64,000 nt of DNA from Phenylobacterium hankyongense. Lineage in GTDB: Bacteria; Pseudomonadota; Alphaproteobacteria; Caulobacterales; Caulobacteraceae. This document shows positions 27,132-36,107 of this stretch, in pieces. The notes below the pieces were generated by a model. That model was not told where the DNA came from. It saw only the letters and a list, made by a program, of their open reading frames with translations, and did not search any database. Every line of letters begins with the position of its first letter. The first letter of the stretch is position 1. Where the stretch lies: NCBI RefSeq assembly GCF_003254505.1, contig NZ_QFYP01000001.1:1596001-1660000 (forward strand), read 5' to 3'. The position numbers and the translations under genes were made by a program.

Positions 27132-28255
27132 CGCTTCTGCGCCAGCGCCGAGGCCGGCGCCAGCTGGTAACCCCGTTGTTCCACGCTACCTGCCCAACGC
27201 GCGACCTTCTCCAGGGTTACCGGATAGGCGAAGCCGGCGCCCAGCGCCTGGCCGCGCTGCAGGGCCCCGGCCTCCAGGGCGAGCAGCTGCTGGTCGATGG
27301 CCTGCTGGCTCAGCTGGTCGTCGATCACCCGCTCGGCGGAGGCCCGTGGGATGCCGCCGCCGATCCGCCGGCTGGCCGAGCCGTCGTCGATGAAGCCCAG
27401 GCCGCGGCCGCGCACCGAGCCGATGAAGGTGGCGTAGGCGTGGTCGTCGGCCAGGAACCGCGACCCGAGGTAGTTGGTCAGCCCGAAATAGCCGGTGGCC
27501 CGCGACAGGATCCACTCCAGCTTGTTGGTGGTGTCCGGGGCCTGGGCGTCGGCCATCAGCGTATAGGGGCCGGGATCGTTGTCCGGATAGTCGACCGGCT
27601 CCATCGGGGTCTCCAGCAGCACCTCGTGGCCGTGCGCGCGGGCCATGTCGATCCACCCCTGCAGGCCCTCGGCGTAGGGCACGAAGGACAGGGTGATCTG
27701 GCCGGGCAGGGTCTCGATGGCGGCCTGGGTGGCGCGGGCGTTGAGGCCCAGGCCGCCGATCACCAGGGCGATCTTCGGCCGGCCGTTGCCGGCGAAGGGG
27801 CGGGCGTAGGCCTCGAACGGCGTGCGGCCGTTCTGGGCGATGATCGGCAACGGCCCGCCGGGGCCCGGGGCGAAGAAGCCGGCGATCGGCGCCGCCGCCA
27901 GGGGGCCGCCGATGACCACGGGCGCGGCCTGCTGGCCGGCGTTCCAGGCGCCCGCCGCCATCGGCGCCAGCGGCCGCTCGGAAAGCCGCACGATGTCCTC
28001 GGTGACCGACACCCCGTGCGCCGCGCTCAGCGCCTCGCGCCAGCCCTGCGGCGCGTGGGCGAACACCGGCGCGAGGCCGATGCGCACCGGCCGCGGCTTG
28101 CCGCCCGGCCCGACCAGCTGCGCCACCACCGCCAGGGCGACGACGAACAGCACGGCCGCAGCGCCGGGTCGCAGGTAACGGCTGGCGAGCAGCCCCTTCA
28201 GGCCCGCGAGGTTCAGCCGCGGCGCGCTCAATCGAGGAATCGCAATCATGGCCAA
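27128..28255 (-). CDS. YibQ-like divergent polysaccharide deacetylase
   Basis: A 375-residue protein with one N-terminal membrane segment (about 32-52) and a periplasmic domain of the divergent polysaccharide deacetylase (YibQ, DUF610) family. The first strand reads LVIGGLGLN where the gamma-proteobacterial form has aspartates, and LLETPMEP stands where a His-Leu-Pro-Met motif is usual. The metal and catalytic residues therefore seem absent, which appears common in alphaproteobacteria. It sits between ctpA and rppH, which fits an envelope role. Confidence 0.82.
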   Translation of the reverse strand: MAMIAIPRLSAPRLNLAGLKGLLASRYLRPGAAAVLFVVALAVVAQLVGPGGKPRPVRIGLAPVFAHAPQGWREALSAAHGVSVTEDIVRLSERPLAPMAAGAWNAGQQAAPVVIGGPLAAAPIAGFFAPGPGGPLPIIAQNGRTPFEAYARPFAGNGRPKIALVIGGLGLNARATQAAIETLPGQITLSFVPYAEGLQGWIDMARAHGHEVLLETPMEPVDYPDNDPGPYTLMADAQAPDTTNKLEWILSRATGYFGLTNYLGSRFLADDHAYATFIGSVRGRGLGFIDDGSASRRIGGGIPRASAERVIDDQLSQQAIDQQLLALEAGALQRGQALGAGFAYPVTLEKVARWAGSVEQRGYQLAPASALAQKR

Positions 28256-28363
28256 GGTAGGAAGGCTCCTTCGTCAGGAAGGTCCGCCGATATGGTTAAT
28301 GAAGGGCTTCCTTCCGCCGCCTGACCGCCGCGCCGCGCGCTCCCGCCGCAGGGCGCGCAAACG

Positions 28364-28389
28364 AAAAGGGCGGCTCCTGCGAGCCGCCC
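28364..28389 (-). terminator. Intrinsic terminator after ctpA
   Basis: On the minus strand GGGCGGCTC pairs with GAGCCGCCC (28381-28389 and 28368-28376) around a 4-base loop and is followed by TTTT. It lies 25 bases after the ctpA stop and ends the OGT-to-ctpA run. Confidence 0.88.
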
Positions 28390-28413
28390 CGATCGCATGT
28401 TCCGGCCGCAGGC

Positions 28414-29808
28414 CTACTTGGTGATCTGCGGCGGCTTGACCTCGGCCACCTTGGCCTTGGAGCCGATCACCTCGGCGAGCCGCGCCGTGGGCTTCGGCAG
28501 CTTCGGCGTGGCCGCGACGGAGCCGTAGTGCAGCACGTCCTCGGCGCGGGCCAACTGGAAGTCCTTCTTGGCGTCGAAGGCCTCCGGCGGGGCTTCCGCC
28601 GGCTGGTGGGCCCCCTTGCGGACCTTGCCCTCGTCGGCGTTCAGGGCGTTCTTGAACGAGGCTTCCGAGAACTGGAAGGCGCGGTTGGCGATCGACTGCG
28701 CCTCGTCCTTGGTGGAGGCCACTTCCAGGTCCGGCTCGATGCCGGTCTTCTGGATCGAGCGGCCGGACGGCGTGTAGTAGCGCGCCGTGGTCAGCTTCAG
28801 CGCCCCGTCCATGCCGCCGCGCAGCGGGATCACGGTCTGCACCGAGCCCTTGCCGAAGCTGGTCAGGCCGACGATCTCGGCGCGCTTGCGGTCCTGCAGG
28901 GCGCCGGCGACGATCTCGGCGGCCGAGGCGGTGCCGGAATTGATCAGCACCACCATCGGCATGCCGTTGGTGATGTCGCCCGGGCGGGCGTTGTAGCGCT
29001 CGACGTCGCGCGGATCGCGGCCGCGCTGGGAGACGATCTCGCCGTTGTTGAGGAACAGGTCGGAGACCCCGACCGCCTGGTCGAGCAGGCCGCCCGGATT
29101 GTTGCGCAGGTCGAGGACCAGGCCCTTCATCTTCGGGTTCTTGGCCTTCAGCGAGGCAAAGGCCTCCTCGGCCTCGTCGGTGGTCTTCTCGTTGAAGCCG
29201 GAGAGCCGCAGCACGCCGTAGTCGCCTTCCATCTTGGCGGTGGCGGACTTGGGCTTGATCACCTCGCGGACCAGCTTGACGTCGAACGGGTCGGACTTCT
29301 CGCGCGCGATGGTCAGCGTCACCGTCTCGCCGGGCTTGCCGCGCATCTGCTTGACCGCGTCGTTGACCGACAGGCCGAGCACGCTGTCGCCGTTGACCGC
29401 GGTGATGAAGTCGCCGGCCTTCACGCCGGCGTTGGCGGCCGGGGTGCCGTCCATCGGCGAGATCACCTTGACCACGCCATCCTCGCTGGTGACCTCCAGG
29501 CCGAGGCCGCCGTACTCGCCGCGCGTCTGGTCGCGCATGTCGTCGAAGCTTTCGGGGTCGAGGTAGCCGGAGTGCGGATCGAGCGAGGTGAGCATGCCGT
29601 CGAGCGCGGCGTGGATCAGCTTGGTGTCGTCGACCGGCGTGACGTACTGGCGCTCGACGGTGTCGAGCACGTCGCCGAACAGGCCGAGCATCCGATAGGT
29701 CTTGGCCCGCGGCTCGGCCGCGGCCATGGCGTGCTGGCTCACGTAGGCCATGGACCCTGCGCCGAGCACGAAGGCCGAAACGCCGATCAGAAGGTACTTC
29801 TTCATCAT
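28414..29808 (-). CDS. ctpA: C-terminal processing protease CtpA (S41)
   Basis: A 464-residue S41A protease with a signal peptide or anchor (6-25), a PDZ domain (about 95-165) and a protease domain with the Ser295 (NSGTASAAE) / Lys320 (FGKGS) dyad. It acts in the periplasm, where such enzymes trim envelope proteins and control peptidoglycan hydrolases. It lies 71 bases downstream of the EnvC-like gene, as commonly seen, which suggests a link to cell separation. The C-terminal ~90 residues are a charged, Pro/Ala/Lys-rich tail. Confidence 0.93.
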   Translation of the reverse strand: MMKKYLLIGVSAFVLGAGSMAYVSQHAMAAAEPRAKTYRMLGLFGDVLDTVERQYVTPVDDTKLIHAALDGMLTSLDPHSGYLDPESFDDMRDQTRGEYGGLGLEVTSEDGVVKVISPMDGTPAANAGVKAGDFITAVNGDSVLGLSVNDAVKQMRGKPGETVTLTIAREKSDPFDVKLVREVIKPKSATAKMEGDYGVLRLSGFNEKTTDEAEEAFASLKAKNPKMKGLVLDLRNNPGGLLDQAVGVSDLFLNNGEIVSQRGRDPRDVERYNARPGDITNGMPMVVLINSGTASAAEIVAGALQDRKRAEIVGLTSFGKGSVQTVIPLRGGMDGALKLTTARYYTPSGRSIQKTGIEPDLEVASTKDEAQSIANRAFQFSEASFKNALNADEGKVRKGAHQPAEAPPEAFDAKKDFQLARAEDVLHYGSVAATPKLPKPTARLAEVIGSKAKVAEVKPPQITK

Positions 29809-29879
29809 CGCCTGCCGTAGGCTCCCTTGCGACCATCCGGCCGCTTATGAAACAGGCCCCCGGGGCGCCTTCGTGGCGC

Positions 29880-30731
29880 TCAGCCCGTTTGGTTTCTTAT
29901 CCAACGCGCAGGATCGACTGGCGAGCCCTGCTCACGGATCTCTAGATAGAGTTCAGATGGCGATTGTCGACCATCCGGCATCCATCCGACAGGCTGTCCC
30001 GGCGCGACGGATTGTCCGACCGTCACGGTGGGGCGTTCGAGGCCAGCAAGCACGAGATGGTAGCCGCCTGCCAGCCTTAATATCAAGATGACCCCCCAGC
30101 CCTTCACGGGGCCCACATACTGGACGAGACCGGCGCCGGGGCTGGCCACGCGAGAGGCGCGGGCCGGGGTCCATGTCAAGCCGTTGGACCGTCCGCCGCC
30201 GCCGAGCGCATCGCCGAAGCGGCGGGTCAACGGACCGGATACGGGGGCGATGAGGCCGGCCGGGGCGGCCAGCTTCGCATCGGATAGGGCCGGGGCCGGC
30301 GTCGGCCCCCGCAGCAGCGGCGAGGCGGCCCCCGGCTCGGGGGCGGCGTCGGCCTGCTCGCTCTCGGCGGTGAACAGCGCCTCGCTCTCCACCGCCGCCA
30401 GGCGGCGCTGGCGCATCATCTCGCCGGCCTCGCGGGCGTAGACCTGGGCGCGGCGCTGCAGTTCCGGCGTCATCGCCTTGACCAGGATGGCGGCGCGCAC
30501 CGCGTCCTTGGCGTCGCGCGGCGAGACCAGCAGGGCGGGCGGCGGATCGCGCCGCAGCTGTTCCAGCACCGACAGCAGCCGCGCCAGCTGGCTCATGTTG
30601 CGGGCCTGGCCGGCGGAGAGCTCGGTCTCCTCCAGGTTCAGCCGCGCCAGCCGCTCGCCGGTGGCGGCGATCGCGACGGCGCCCAGGGCGGTCGCCGCCA
30701 TCGCCGCGCTGAAGAGAACCGCTGTGCGCAT
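29880..30731 (-). CDS. EnvC/LdpF-like factor with degenerate LytM domain
   Basis: A 283-residue protein with a signal sequence (1-22), a helical segment of about 100 residues and a C-terminal LytM (M23) domain at ~160-278. The zinc ligands are lost: GLTWTPA replaces the H-x-G-x-D site and SELYLEIREQG replaces the usual H-x-H. It is therefore a regulator rather than an enzyme, like EnvC or Caulobacter LdpF, which activate amidases at division. It is shorter than EnvC (~420) because most of the coiled coil is missing. It overlaps rlmH by one base and precedes ctpA. Confidence 0.82.
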   Translation of the reverse strand: MRTAVLFSAAMAATALGAVAIAATGERLARLNLEETELSAGQARNMSQLARLLSVLEQLRRDPPPALLVSPRDAKDAVRAAILVKAMTPELQRRAQVYAREAGEMMRQRRLAAVESEALFTAESEQADAAPEPGAASPLLRGPTPAPALSDAKLAAPAGLIAPVSGPLTRRFGDALGGGGRSNGLTWTPARASRVASPGAGLVQYVGPVKGWGVILILRLAGGYHLVLAGLERPTVTVGQSVAPGQPVGWMPDGRQSPSELYLEIREQGSPVDPARWIRNQTG

Positions 30732-31195
30732 CAGTCCCTATGGTAGGGCGAACCGGCCAGAATTGAGACCGCCCGATAGACCTGTTCGGCCAGCATGGCG
30801 CGGGCCAGCGCATGCGGCCAGGTCTGCGGCCCGAAGGCCAGCTTGCCGTTCGCCGCCGCCAGCAGGGCGGGATCGAGCCCGTCCGCCCCGCCGATCACAA
30901 ATGCGAGACGCCGCGCCCCGCGGTCGCGGATCAGGGCGATCTCCTCGGCGAACGCCCGCGAGGGCCGCGCCGTCCCGTGCTCGTCGCAGGCGATGACGTG
31001 GGCGCCCTCCAGGTGCGGCCGCAAGGCCTCGGCCTCGGCGGCCTTGCCGGGCTTGCGGCTCTCGACCTCCACCACCTCCACCGGCCCGAGCCCCAGCGCG
31101 CGCCCGGCCGCCGTCGCCCGCTCGGCATAGAGCTTCACCAGCTCGGTCTCTGGCGAGCGGCCGAGCTTGCCGATGGCGAGCAGGGTGATCTTCAT
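30731..31195 (-). CDS. rlmH: 23S rRNA (pseudouridine-1915-N3)-methyltransferase
   Basis: A 154-residue SPOUT methyltransferase starting MKITLLAIGKLG, with the trefoil-knot signature FVIGGADGLDP and the C-terminal YRAVSILAGSPYHRD expected for RlmH. It methylates pseudouridine 1915 in helix 69. It lies 2 bases after the methyltransferase gene at 31198 and overlaps the EnvC-like gene. In many alphaproteobacteria rlmH follows rsfS; here rsfS lies 16 kb away on the other strand. Confidence 0.95.
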   Translation of the reverse strand: MKITLLAIGKLGRSPETELVKLYAERATAAGRALGLGPVEVVEVESRKPGKAAEAEALRPHLEGAHVIACDEHGTARPSRAFAEEIALIRDRGARRLAFVIGGADGLDPALLAAANGKLAFGPQTWPHALARAMLAEQVYRAVSILAGSPYHRD

Positions 31196-31197
31196 GC

Positions 31198-32412
31198 CTA
31201 GCGGTAGGGGTGCGGGTCTCGTTCGAAGTCGATCAGCCGCCCCTCATGCTCGATGAGGATCCGTTCCGCCGCGATCCCGGCCGCCCGCATCTCCCTGACG
31301 ATGTCGGCGGCCCGCCACTGGGTGGGGATGATCAGCACCTTCACCGGCCGGGTCTTCAGGACGTCGCGGAACTGGATCTGCTGGCCGGCGCCGGGCACGT
31401 GGGTGCCGACCTTGCCGGGGTCGGAATCCACCACCAGCGGGAAGCGCGCGGCGTCGACCCCGAACTGATGCATGAAGGCCGCGCCCTTGCCGGTGCCGCC
31501 CCAGATCGCGGTCAGCTCGCCGCTGGCGGCCAGGGCGTCGAGTTGGCGGGCGATCTCGCGACGGCTCGCGTCGCTCCGCCGCCGGAACGCCTGCGCCTCG
31601 GCGGCGCGGGCCTGGGCGGCGGCCGGCACGCCCAGCCGGACCAGGGCATAGACCACCTCGCCGTCGTAGCCGTGGGCCAGCTCGAAGACGTCGCCGGACC
31701 GCTCCATCAGGGTGCGGAAGCTGTCGGTGGTGAAGTGGGAGACGTGTTCGTAGAAGAAGTCCGCCAGCCGGTCGGTGGCGAACACCCGGTCGATGCAGGG
31801 GCTTTCCGCGAACAGCCACACCGGCTTGTCCACCTGCGACGCGCCCCAGGCCAGCTTCTCGAGCAGGGCGGCCGGGTCGGTGAGGTGCTCCAGCACGTGG
31901 CGGATCACCACCGCGTCGGGCGCGAAGCGCGGGGTGTCGGCCAGCGGATCGAACAGCCGGGCATGGAACTCGAAGCCCTGGCCGGTCTCCGGGTGGGTGC
32001 TGGGATCGAAGCCGAGGATGCGGCCCTCGCCGCCGCAGGCCCCCGCCAGGGCGCGCAGGAAATGCCCCTCGCCGCAGCCGATCTCCACCAGCACCGGATT
32101 GGCCGGCATCCGGCGGACCAGCAGCTCGCAGCTCTCCGCCAGGTGGCCCTTCCAGATCGTCCCGTTGTTGAACATCCGGTTCGGCGCGTCGCGGTAGGGC
32201 ACGGCGTCGTAGCGGAAGCTGTGGTTCCAGACGTGGGTGCAGCGCGGGCACTGGACGAAGTCGTGCGGATGCCGCGCCATGCCTTGGGCTTCGGTCGCCG
32301 ACGCCGGCCAGCCCAGCGTCGCCAGCGGCTGGGCCCCGCCGTCGAAGAAGGGCGCGGCGACCGTATGGGCGCAGACCGGGCAGGTCGCCTCGACGAAGCC
32401 GGCCTGGCTCAT
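31198..32412 (-). CDS. SAM-dependent C-methyltransferase-like protein
   Basis: A 404-residue protein with three parts: an N-terminal zinc ribbon (Cys11, Cys14, Cys55, Cys58), a class I SAM-binding domain (VEIGCGEGHFLRAL, ~113), and a C-terminal domain with IWGGTGKGAAF. This three-part build is that of sugar C-methyltransferases acting on NDP-hexoses (Methyltransf_13/11/14). Its ATG overlaps the stop of the OGT-like glycosyltransferase gene by 4 bases (ATGA), so both are made together and may modify the same glycan. The substrate is inferred only from the fold. Confidence 0.85.
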   Translation of the reverse strand: MSQAGFVEATCPVCAHTVAAPFFDGGAQPLATLGWPASATEAQGMARHPHDFVQCPRCTHVWNHSFRYDAVPYRDAPNRMFNNGTIWKGHLAESCELLVRRMPANPVLVEIGCGEGHFLRALAGACGGEGRILGFDPSTHPETGQGFEFHARLFDPLADTPRFAPDAVVIRHVLEHLTDPAALLEKLAWGASQVDKPVWLFAESPCIDRVFATDRLADFFYEHVSHFTTDSFRTLMERSGDVFELAHGYDGEVVYALVRLGVPAAAQARAAEAQAFRRRSDASRREIARQLDALAASGELTAIWGGTGKGAAFMHQFGVDAARFPLVVDSDPGKVGTHVPGAGQQIQFRDVLKTRPVKVLIIPTQWRAADIVREMRAAGIAAERILIEHEGRLIDFERDPHPYR

Positions 32413-34631
32413 GCCGCCGCCGGGTCGGCGCGCCAGCCGCTGGCCAGCCGCTCGCCGCGGCCGGCCGCGGCCACCGCCGCTGAGAGGAAGGTCTCGAAGT
32501 CCCGCACCGCCTTCAGGTCGTTGAACAGCTCCGCCTGGGCCGCGCTGCGCAGCGCCGTCCGCAGTCGCGCCCGCCGCGCCGGGTCCCGGCCCAGCGCCAG
32601 GGCCAGCGGCGCATAGTCCTCCAGCCGCTCGGCGACCGGCGCGTCCGCGATCCCCATCTGCCGGTAGGCCCCGGCGACGATGCGGCCGCGGGCGAAGCGG
32701 CCCGGCCAGGTGACGATCGGCGTGCCATGCAGCATCGGCTCGAACAGGGTGTTGCCGCTCCCGAAGTGGATCGGATCCAGCAGCACGTCGATCAGCCCGA
32801 GGTGGGCGACGAAGCGCCCGGTCGGCATGCGCGGCAGGAACCGGACCCGCTCCAGCAGCGCCGGATGATGCGCGCGCCAGCGGGTCTTGAGCAGCTCGGT
32901 CCAGTGCGGCTTGGCCGGATCGAGCAGCACGATGTGCCCGTCGGGATCGCCCTGCGCGATGTCCGCCAGCACCTGGTCGAACGCCGGGTGGATCTTGAAG
33001 AACGACTGCGGGCAGCCATAGAGGACGCCGCTCGCCGGCAGGCCCAGGTCCGCCCGCGACAGCGACGCATCGCCGAGGCTCGGCGCCGGGTAGCAGGTCG
33101 GCAGCCGGCCAAGCAGCGCGAGGCGTTCGACATAGGCGGCAGGGCCGTCGTCCGGCTCCAGCGAGGCGGCCGAGACGAAATAGTCCATGGTGTCGACGCC
33201 GGTGGTGTTCGGGTGGCCCCAGCTGGTGGCCTGCACCGGCGCCAGCCGCGAGTGGGCGAGATAGTAGGCCTCGCCGGACATGCCGATGTCCGCGAAGAAC
33301 GCCACGTCCGGCGCCAGCGCTTCCAGCTGCCGGCGCTGCTCCTCCAGCGATTCGCCCAGCGTGATCGAGACGTCGGCGGCGCGGTCGAGCAGCGCGCGGA
33401 AGCCGTCCTGCTTGCTGTGGAACAGGTGGACCAGCGCGACCTCGAACCGGCTGCGGTCGAGGTTCTCGATGAAACCCCGGTTCAACTTGCCGACCACGTG
33501 GTCGTGGAAGAATTCCGAGATGAAGGCGACCTTGATCCGGCCGGTCGGCGGGCTCCAGCCGCGCAGACGTGGCGACTGGTAGTCGAGCCCGGGGTTCTTC
33601 CGGCGCAGGACCGCGCTGGTCTGCTCCAGCAGCGCCCGGTCGTCGAGCCCGTGGTACGACAGCGGAAACCAAGGAAGATTGTTCGGCTCGGTGTCGAAGG
33701 CGTAGGTCGCCGGGCTGGAGCCGAACCGCGTCAGATCCGCCTGGTAGGCCGATCGCTCCTGTAGGATCTGCTCCCACGACATCGGGAAGGTGCTCACCAT
33801 CAGGTGCGCCTGCATGGCCGCCGACAGCGTGCCGTCGATCCGCGCCGCCGCCAGGTAGCAGGCCTTGGCCTCGGCGATCCGGTCGTGGCTCTTCAGCAGG
33901 TTGCCGAGGTTGCGCAGGGCGCCGGGATTTTCCGGATCGAGCGCCAGCGCCTGGCGGAACGCCGCCTCGGCCTCCGCATCGCGTTCCAGCTTGCGCACTG
34001 CGACGCCGAGGTTGGTTAGCGCCTCCACCTGGCGGGGGTCGAGCACCAGCGCCTGGCGCAGCACGATTTCGGCGTCGGCCGCGCGGCCCTTCTGCAGCAT
34101 CAGGGCGGCGCCCAGGTCGGCGTGCAGCCGGGCCTCGGCCGGCGCCGTCTCCAGCGCCCGCCGCAGCCGGGCCTCGGCCGCCGCGTAATGGCCCTCGGCG
34201 ATCAGGCTCAGCCCCCAGGCGTGGTTCAGCCGCAGCGCCAGCGCCGCGACCCTCGGGCTGCCCCCGCTCCCGTCCTGGGACTGCCCATCCCGCGTTTGGC
34301 GGTCGGTGAGCAGGTCCTCGGCCTGCTTGAACTGGCCGGCCTCCACCAGCGCCAGCCCATAGGTGACCCAGTTCTCCGTCCCGGCGCCGCGGCCGGCGGC
34401 GATCGCCAGGTGCGACAGCGCCTCGGCTACCCGCTTGCGCTGCAGGCACAGGGCGCCGAGGTTGTGCCGCGCCCGCACGTGGCCGGGATCGGCCGCCAGC
34501 GCCTCGCCGTAGAGCCGCTCGGCCTCGTCGAGCCGCTGCGCGCGGTGCGCCTCCAGCGCCTGGTCAAAGGACGCCTGCCCGGCGTCCGCGCGGGACGGCG
34601 TCGAGGAGGGGGCGGGACCTTCGGACATCAA
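32409..34631 (-). CDS. TPR-containing O-GlcNAc transferase-like glycosyltransferase
   Basis: A 740-residue protein with about seven TPR repeats (20-270) and a C-terminal GT41 (OGT/SPINDLY) domain. Landmarks are WGHPNTTGVDTMDYFVS, FFKIHPAFD and LDPIHFGSGNTLFEPMLHGTP (shown in part: the UDP-sugar site). A 20-residue Gly/Ser/Gln insertion breaks the TPR array near residue 115. Caulobacter FlmG, a flagellin glycosyltransferase, has the same build, so a surface protein such as flagellin is a possible target. It heads a minus-strand run with the methyltransferase. The start could be Met1 or Met2. Confidence 0.88.
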   Translation of the reverse strand: MMSEGPAPSSTPSRADAGQASFDQALEAHRAQRLDEAERLYGEALAADPGHVRARHNLGALCLQRKRVAEALSHLAIAAGRGAGTENWVTYGLALVEAGQFKQAEDLLTDRQTRDGQSQDGSGGSPRVAALALRLNHAWGLSLIAEGHYAAAEARLRRALETAPAEARLHADLGAALMLQKGRAADAEIVLRQALVLDPRQVEALTNLGVAVRKLERDAEAEAAFRQALALDPENPGALRNLGNLLKSHDRIAEAKACYLAAARIDGTLSAAMQAHLMVSTFPMSWEQILQERSAYQADLTRFGSSPATYAFDTEPNNLPWFPLSYHGLDDRALLEQTSAVLRRKNPGLDYQSPRLRGWSPPTGRIKVAFISEFFHDHVVGKLNRGFIENLDRSRFEVALVHLFHSKQDGFRALLDRAADVSITLGESLEEQRRQLEALAPDVAFFADIGMSGEAYYLAHSRLAPVQATSWGHPNTTGVDTMDYFVSAASLEPDDGPAAYVERLALLGRLPTCYPAPSLGDASLSRADLGLPASGVLYGCPQSFFKIHPAFDQVLADIAQGDPDGHIVLLDPAKPHWTELLKTRWRAHHPALLERVRFLPRMPTGRFVAHLGLIDVLLDPIHFGSGNTLFEPMLHGTPIVTWPGRFARGRIVAGAYRQMGIADAPVAERLEDYAPLALALGRDPARRARLRTALRSAAQAELFNDLKAVRDFETFLSAAVAAAGRGERLASGWRADPAAA

Positions 34632-34805
34632 ACGCCTCTAGCAGGGCGCGGCTGGAAGTTCGAGCCTCGCGGCGAGGTTTCTTGCCGTGATCGTAGGCAT
34701 ACGACCCGGCGGACCTCATCGCGCTTGACGCCTTGTCGCTGAGTCGAAGTAAGCTTCACCTTAGCCGCCGTCGGGGCGCGGCGGGACTGTTCTCAAAGGA
34801 TCGAT

Positions 34806-36107
34806 ATGAAGCTTCAGATTTCGGCCTTGGCGCTTGTCGCCGCCTTGGCGTCGACCTCCGCCGCCAGCGCGGCCGACGCGCCGTCGGCGGCTCACCTGGC
34901 GGCCATGAAGAAGCTGGTCGCCAGCGGCCAGTACAAGACCGCCGTGGCCAAGCTCACCTCCGACTACGACCGGATCGTCGCCGACCTGGTCACCCTCACC
35001 GAGATCCCCGCGCCGCCGTTCAAGGAGCAGACCCGCGCCAAGGCCTACATGGAGATGCTGAAGGCCCACGGGCTTTCCGACGTGGAAATGGACGCCGAGG
35101 GCAATGTGATGGGCCTGCGACGCGGCACGGGTCCGGCCGGCGGCCCGCTGCTGGTAGTCACCGCCCACCTCGACACCGTGTTTCCGGAAGGCACCGACGT
35201 GAAGGTCCGCCGCGAGGGCGCCAAGCTGAGCGCCCCGGGCATCGGCGACGACACCGCCAGCCTGGCCGTCGACCTCGGCCTGATCCGGGCGATGGACGCC
35301 GCCAAGATCAAGACCAAGGGCGACATCCTGTTCATGGGCAATGTCGGCGAGGAGGGCCCGGGCGACCTGCGCGGCGTCCGCTACCTGTTCTCCAAGGGCA
35401 AGTACAAGGACCGCATCAAGTACTTCATCTCCTTCGAGCCGGGCCGCGAGCGGATCACCAACGCCGGCGTCGGCTCCAAGCGCTACCACGTGACCTTCAA
35501 GGGCCCCGGCGGCCACAGCTACGGCGCCTTCGGCCTGGTCAGCCCGGCCTACGCCATGGGCGACGCCATGGCCCAGTTCGGCAAGATCCAGGTCCCCGCC
35601 AAGCCGAAGACCACCTACACCGTCGGTCTGGTCGACGGCGGCACCTCGGTGAACTCGATCCCGTTCGCCATGTCGATGACCGTCGACATGCGCTCGGAGG
35701 GCAAGGCCGAGCTGAAGACCGAGGAGGACCAGTTCCTGGCCATCCTGCCCAAGGCCGCCGACGCCGAGAACGCCACGCGCTCCACCGCCAACGGCAAGAT
35801 CACCGTCGACAACAAGCTGATCGGCGACCGCCCGGTCGGCGCGACGCCCATGGACGCCGAGATCGTGCAGGTCGCGGCCGCGGCGGTGGCGGCCGGCGGC
35901 GGCAAGCCCAGCTTCGGCGCCAGCTCCACCGACTCCAACATCCCCATGAGCCTCGGCGTCCAGGCCGTCACCCTCGGCGCCGGCTTCGAGGCCGAACGGG
36001 CCCACGCCCCCGACGAGTACCTGACCTTGGACAAGCCCAGCGACCTGCAGCACATGGCCATCGGCCTCGCCACCGTGCTGGCGCTGGCCGGCGCCGAGGT
36101 CCGCTAG
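34806..36107 (+). CDS. Secreted M20 family zinc peptidase
   Basis: A 433-residue protein with a signal peptide (cleavage after ASA, ~22). The M20 motifs are visible: TAHLDTVF (metal His and Asp), GIGDD (bridging Asp), GNVGEEGPG (catalytic Glu and ligand Glu), EPG, and a dimerisation domain beginning GGHSYGAFG. It should be a periplasmic aminopeptidase or carboxypeptidase of the PepT/CPG2 group. It is divergent from the OGT gene by 174 bases. Confidence 0.9.
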   Translation: MKLQISALALVAALASTSAASAADAPSAAHLAAMKKLVASGQYKTAVAKLTSDYDRIVADLVTLTEIPAPPFKEQTRAKAYMEMLKAHGLSDVEMDAEGNVMGLRRGTGPAGGPLLVVTAHLDTVFPEGTDVKVRREGAKLSAPGIGDDTASLAVDLGLIRAMDAAKIKTKGDILFMGNVGEEGPGDLRGVRYLFSKGKYKDRIKYFISFEPGRERITNAGVGSKRYHVTFKGPGGHSYGAFGLVSPAYAMGDAMAQFGKIQVPAKPKTTYTVGLVDGGTSVNSIPFAMSMTVDMRSEGKAELKTEEDQFLAILPKAADAENATRSTANGKITVDNKLIGDRPVGATPMDAEIVQVAAAAVAAGGGKPSFGASSTDSNIPMSLGVQAVTLGAGFEAERAHAPDEYLTLDKPSDLQHMAIGLATVLALAGAEVR

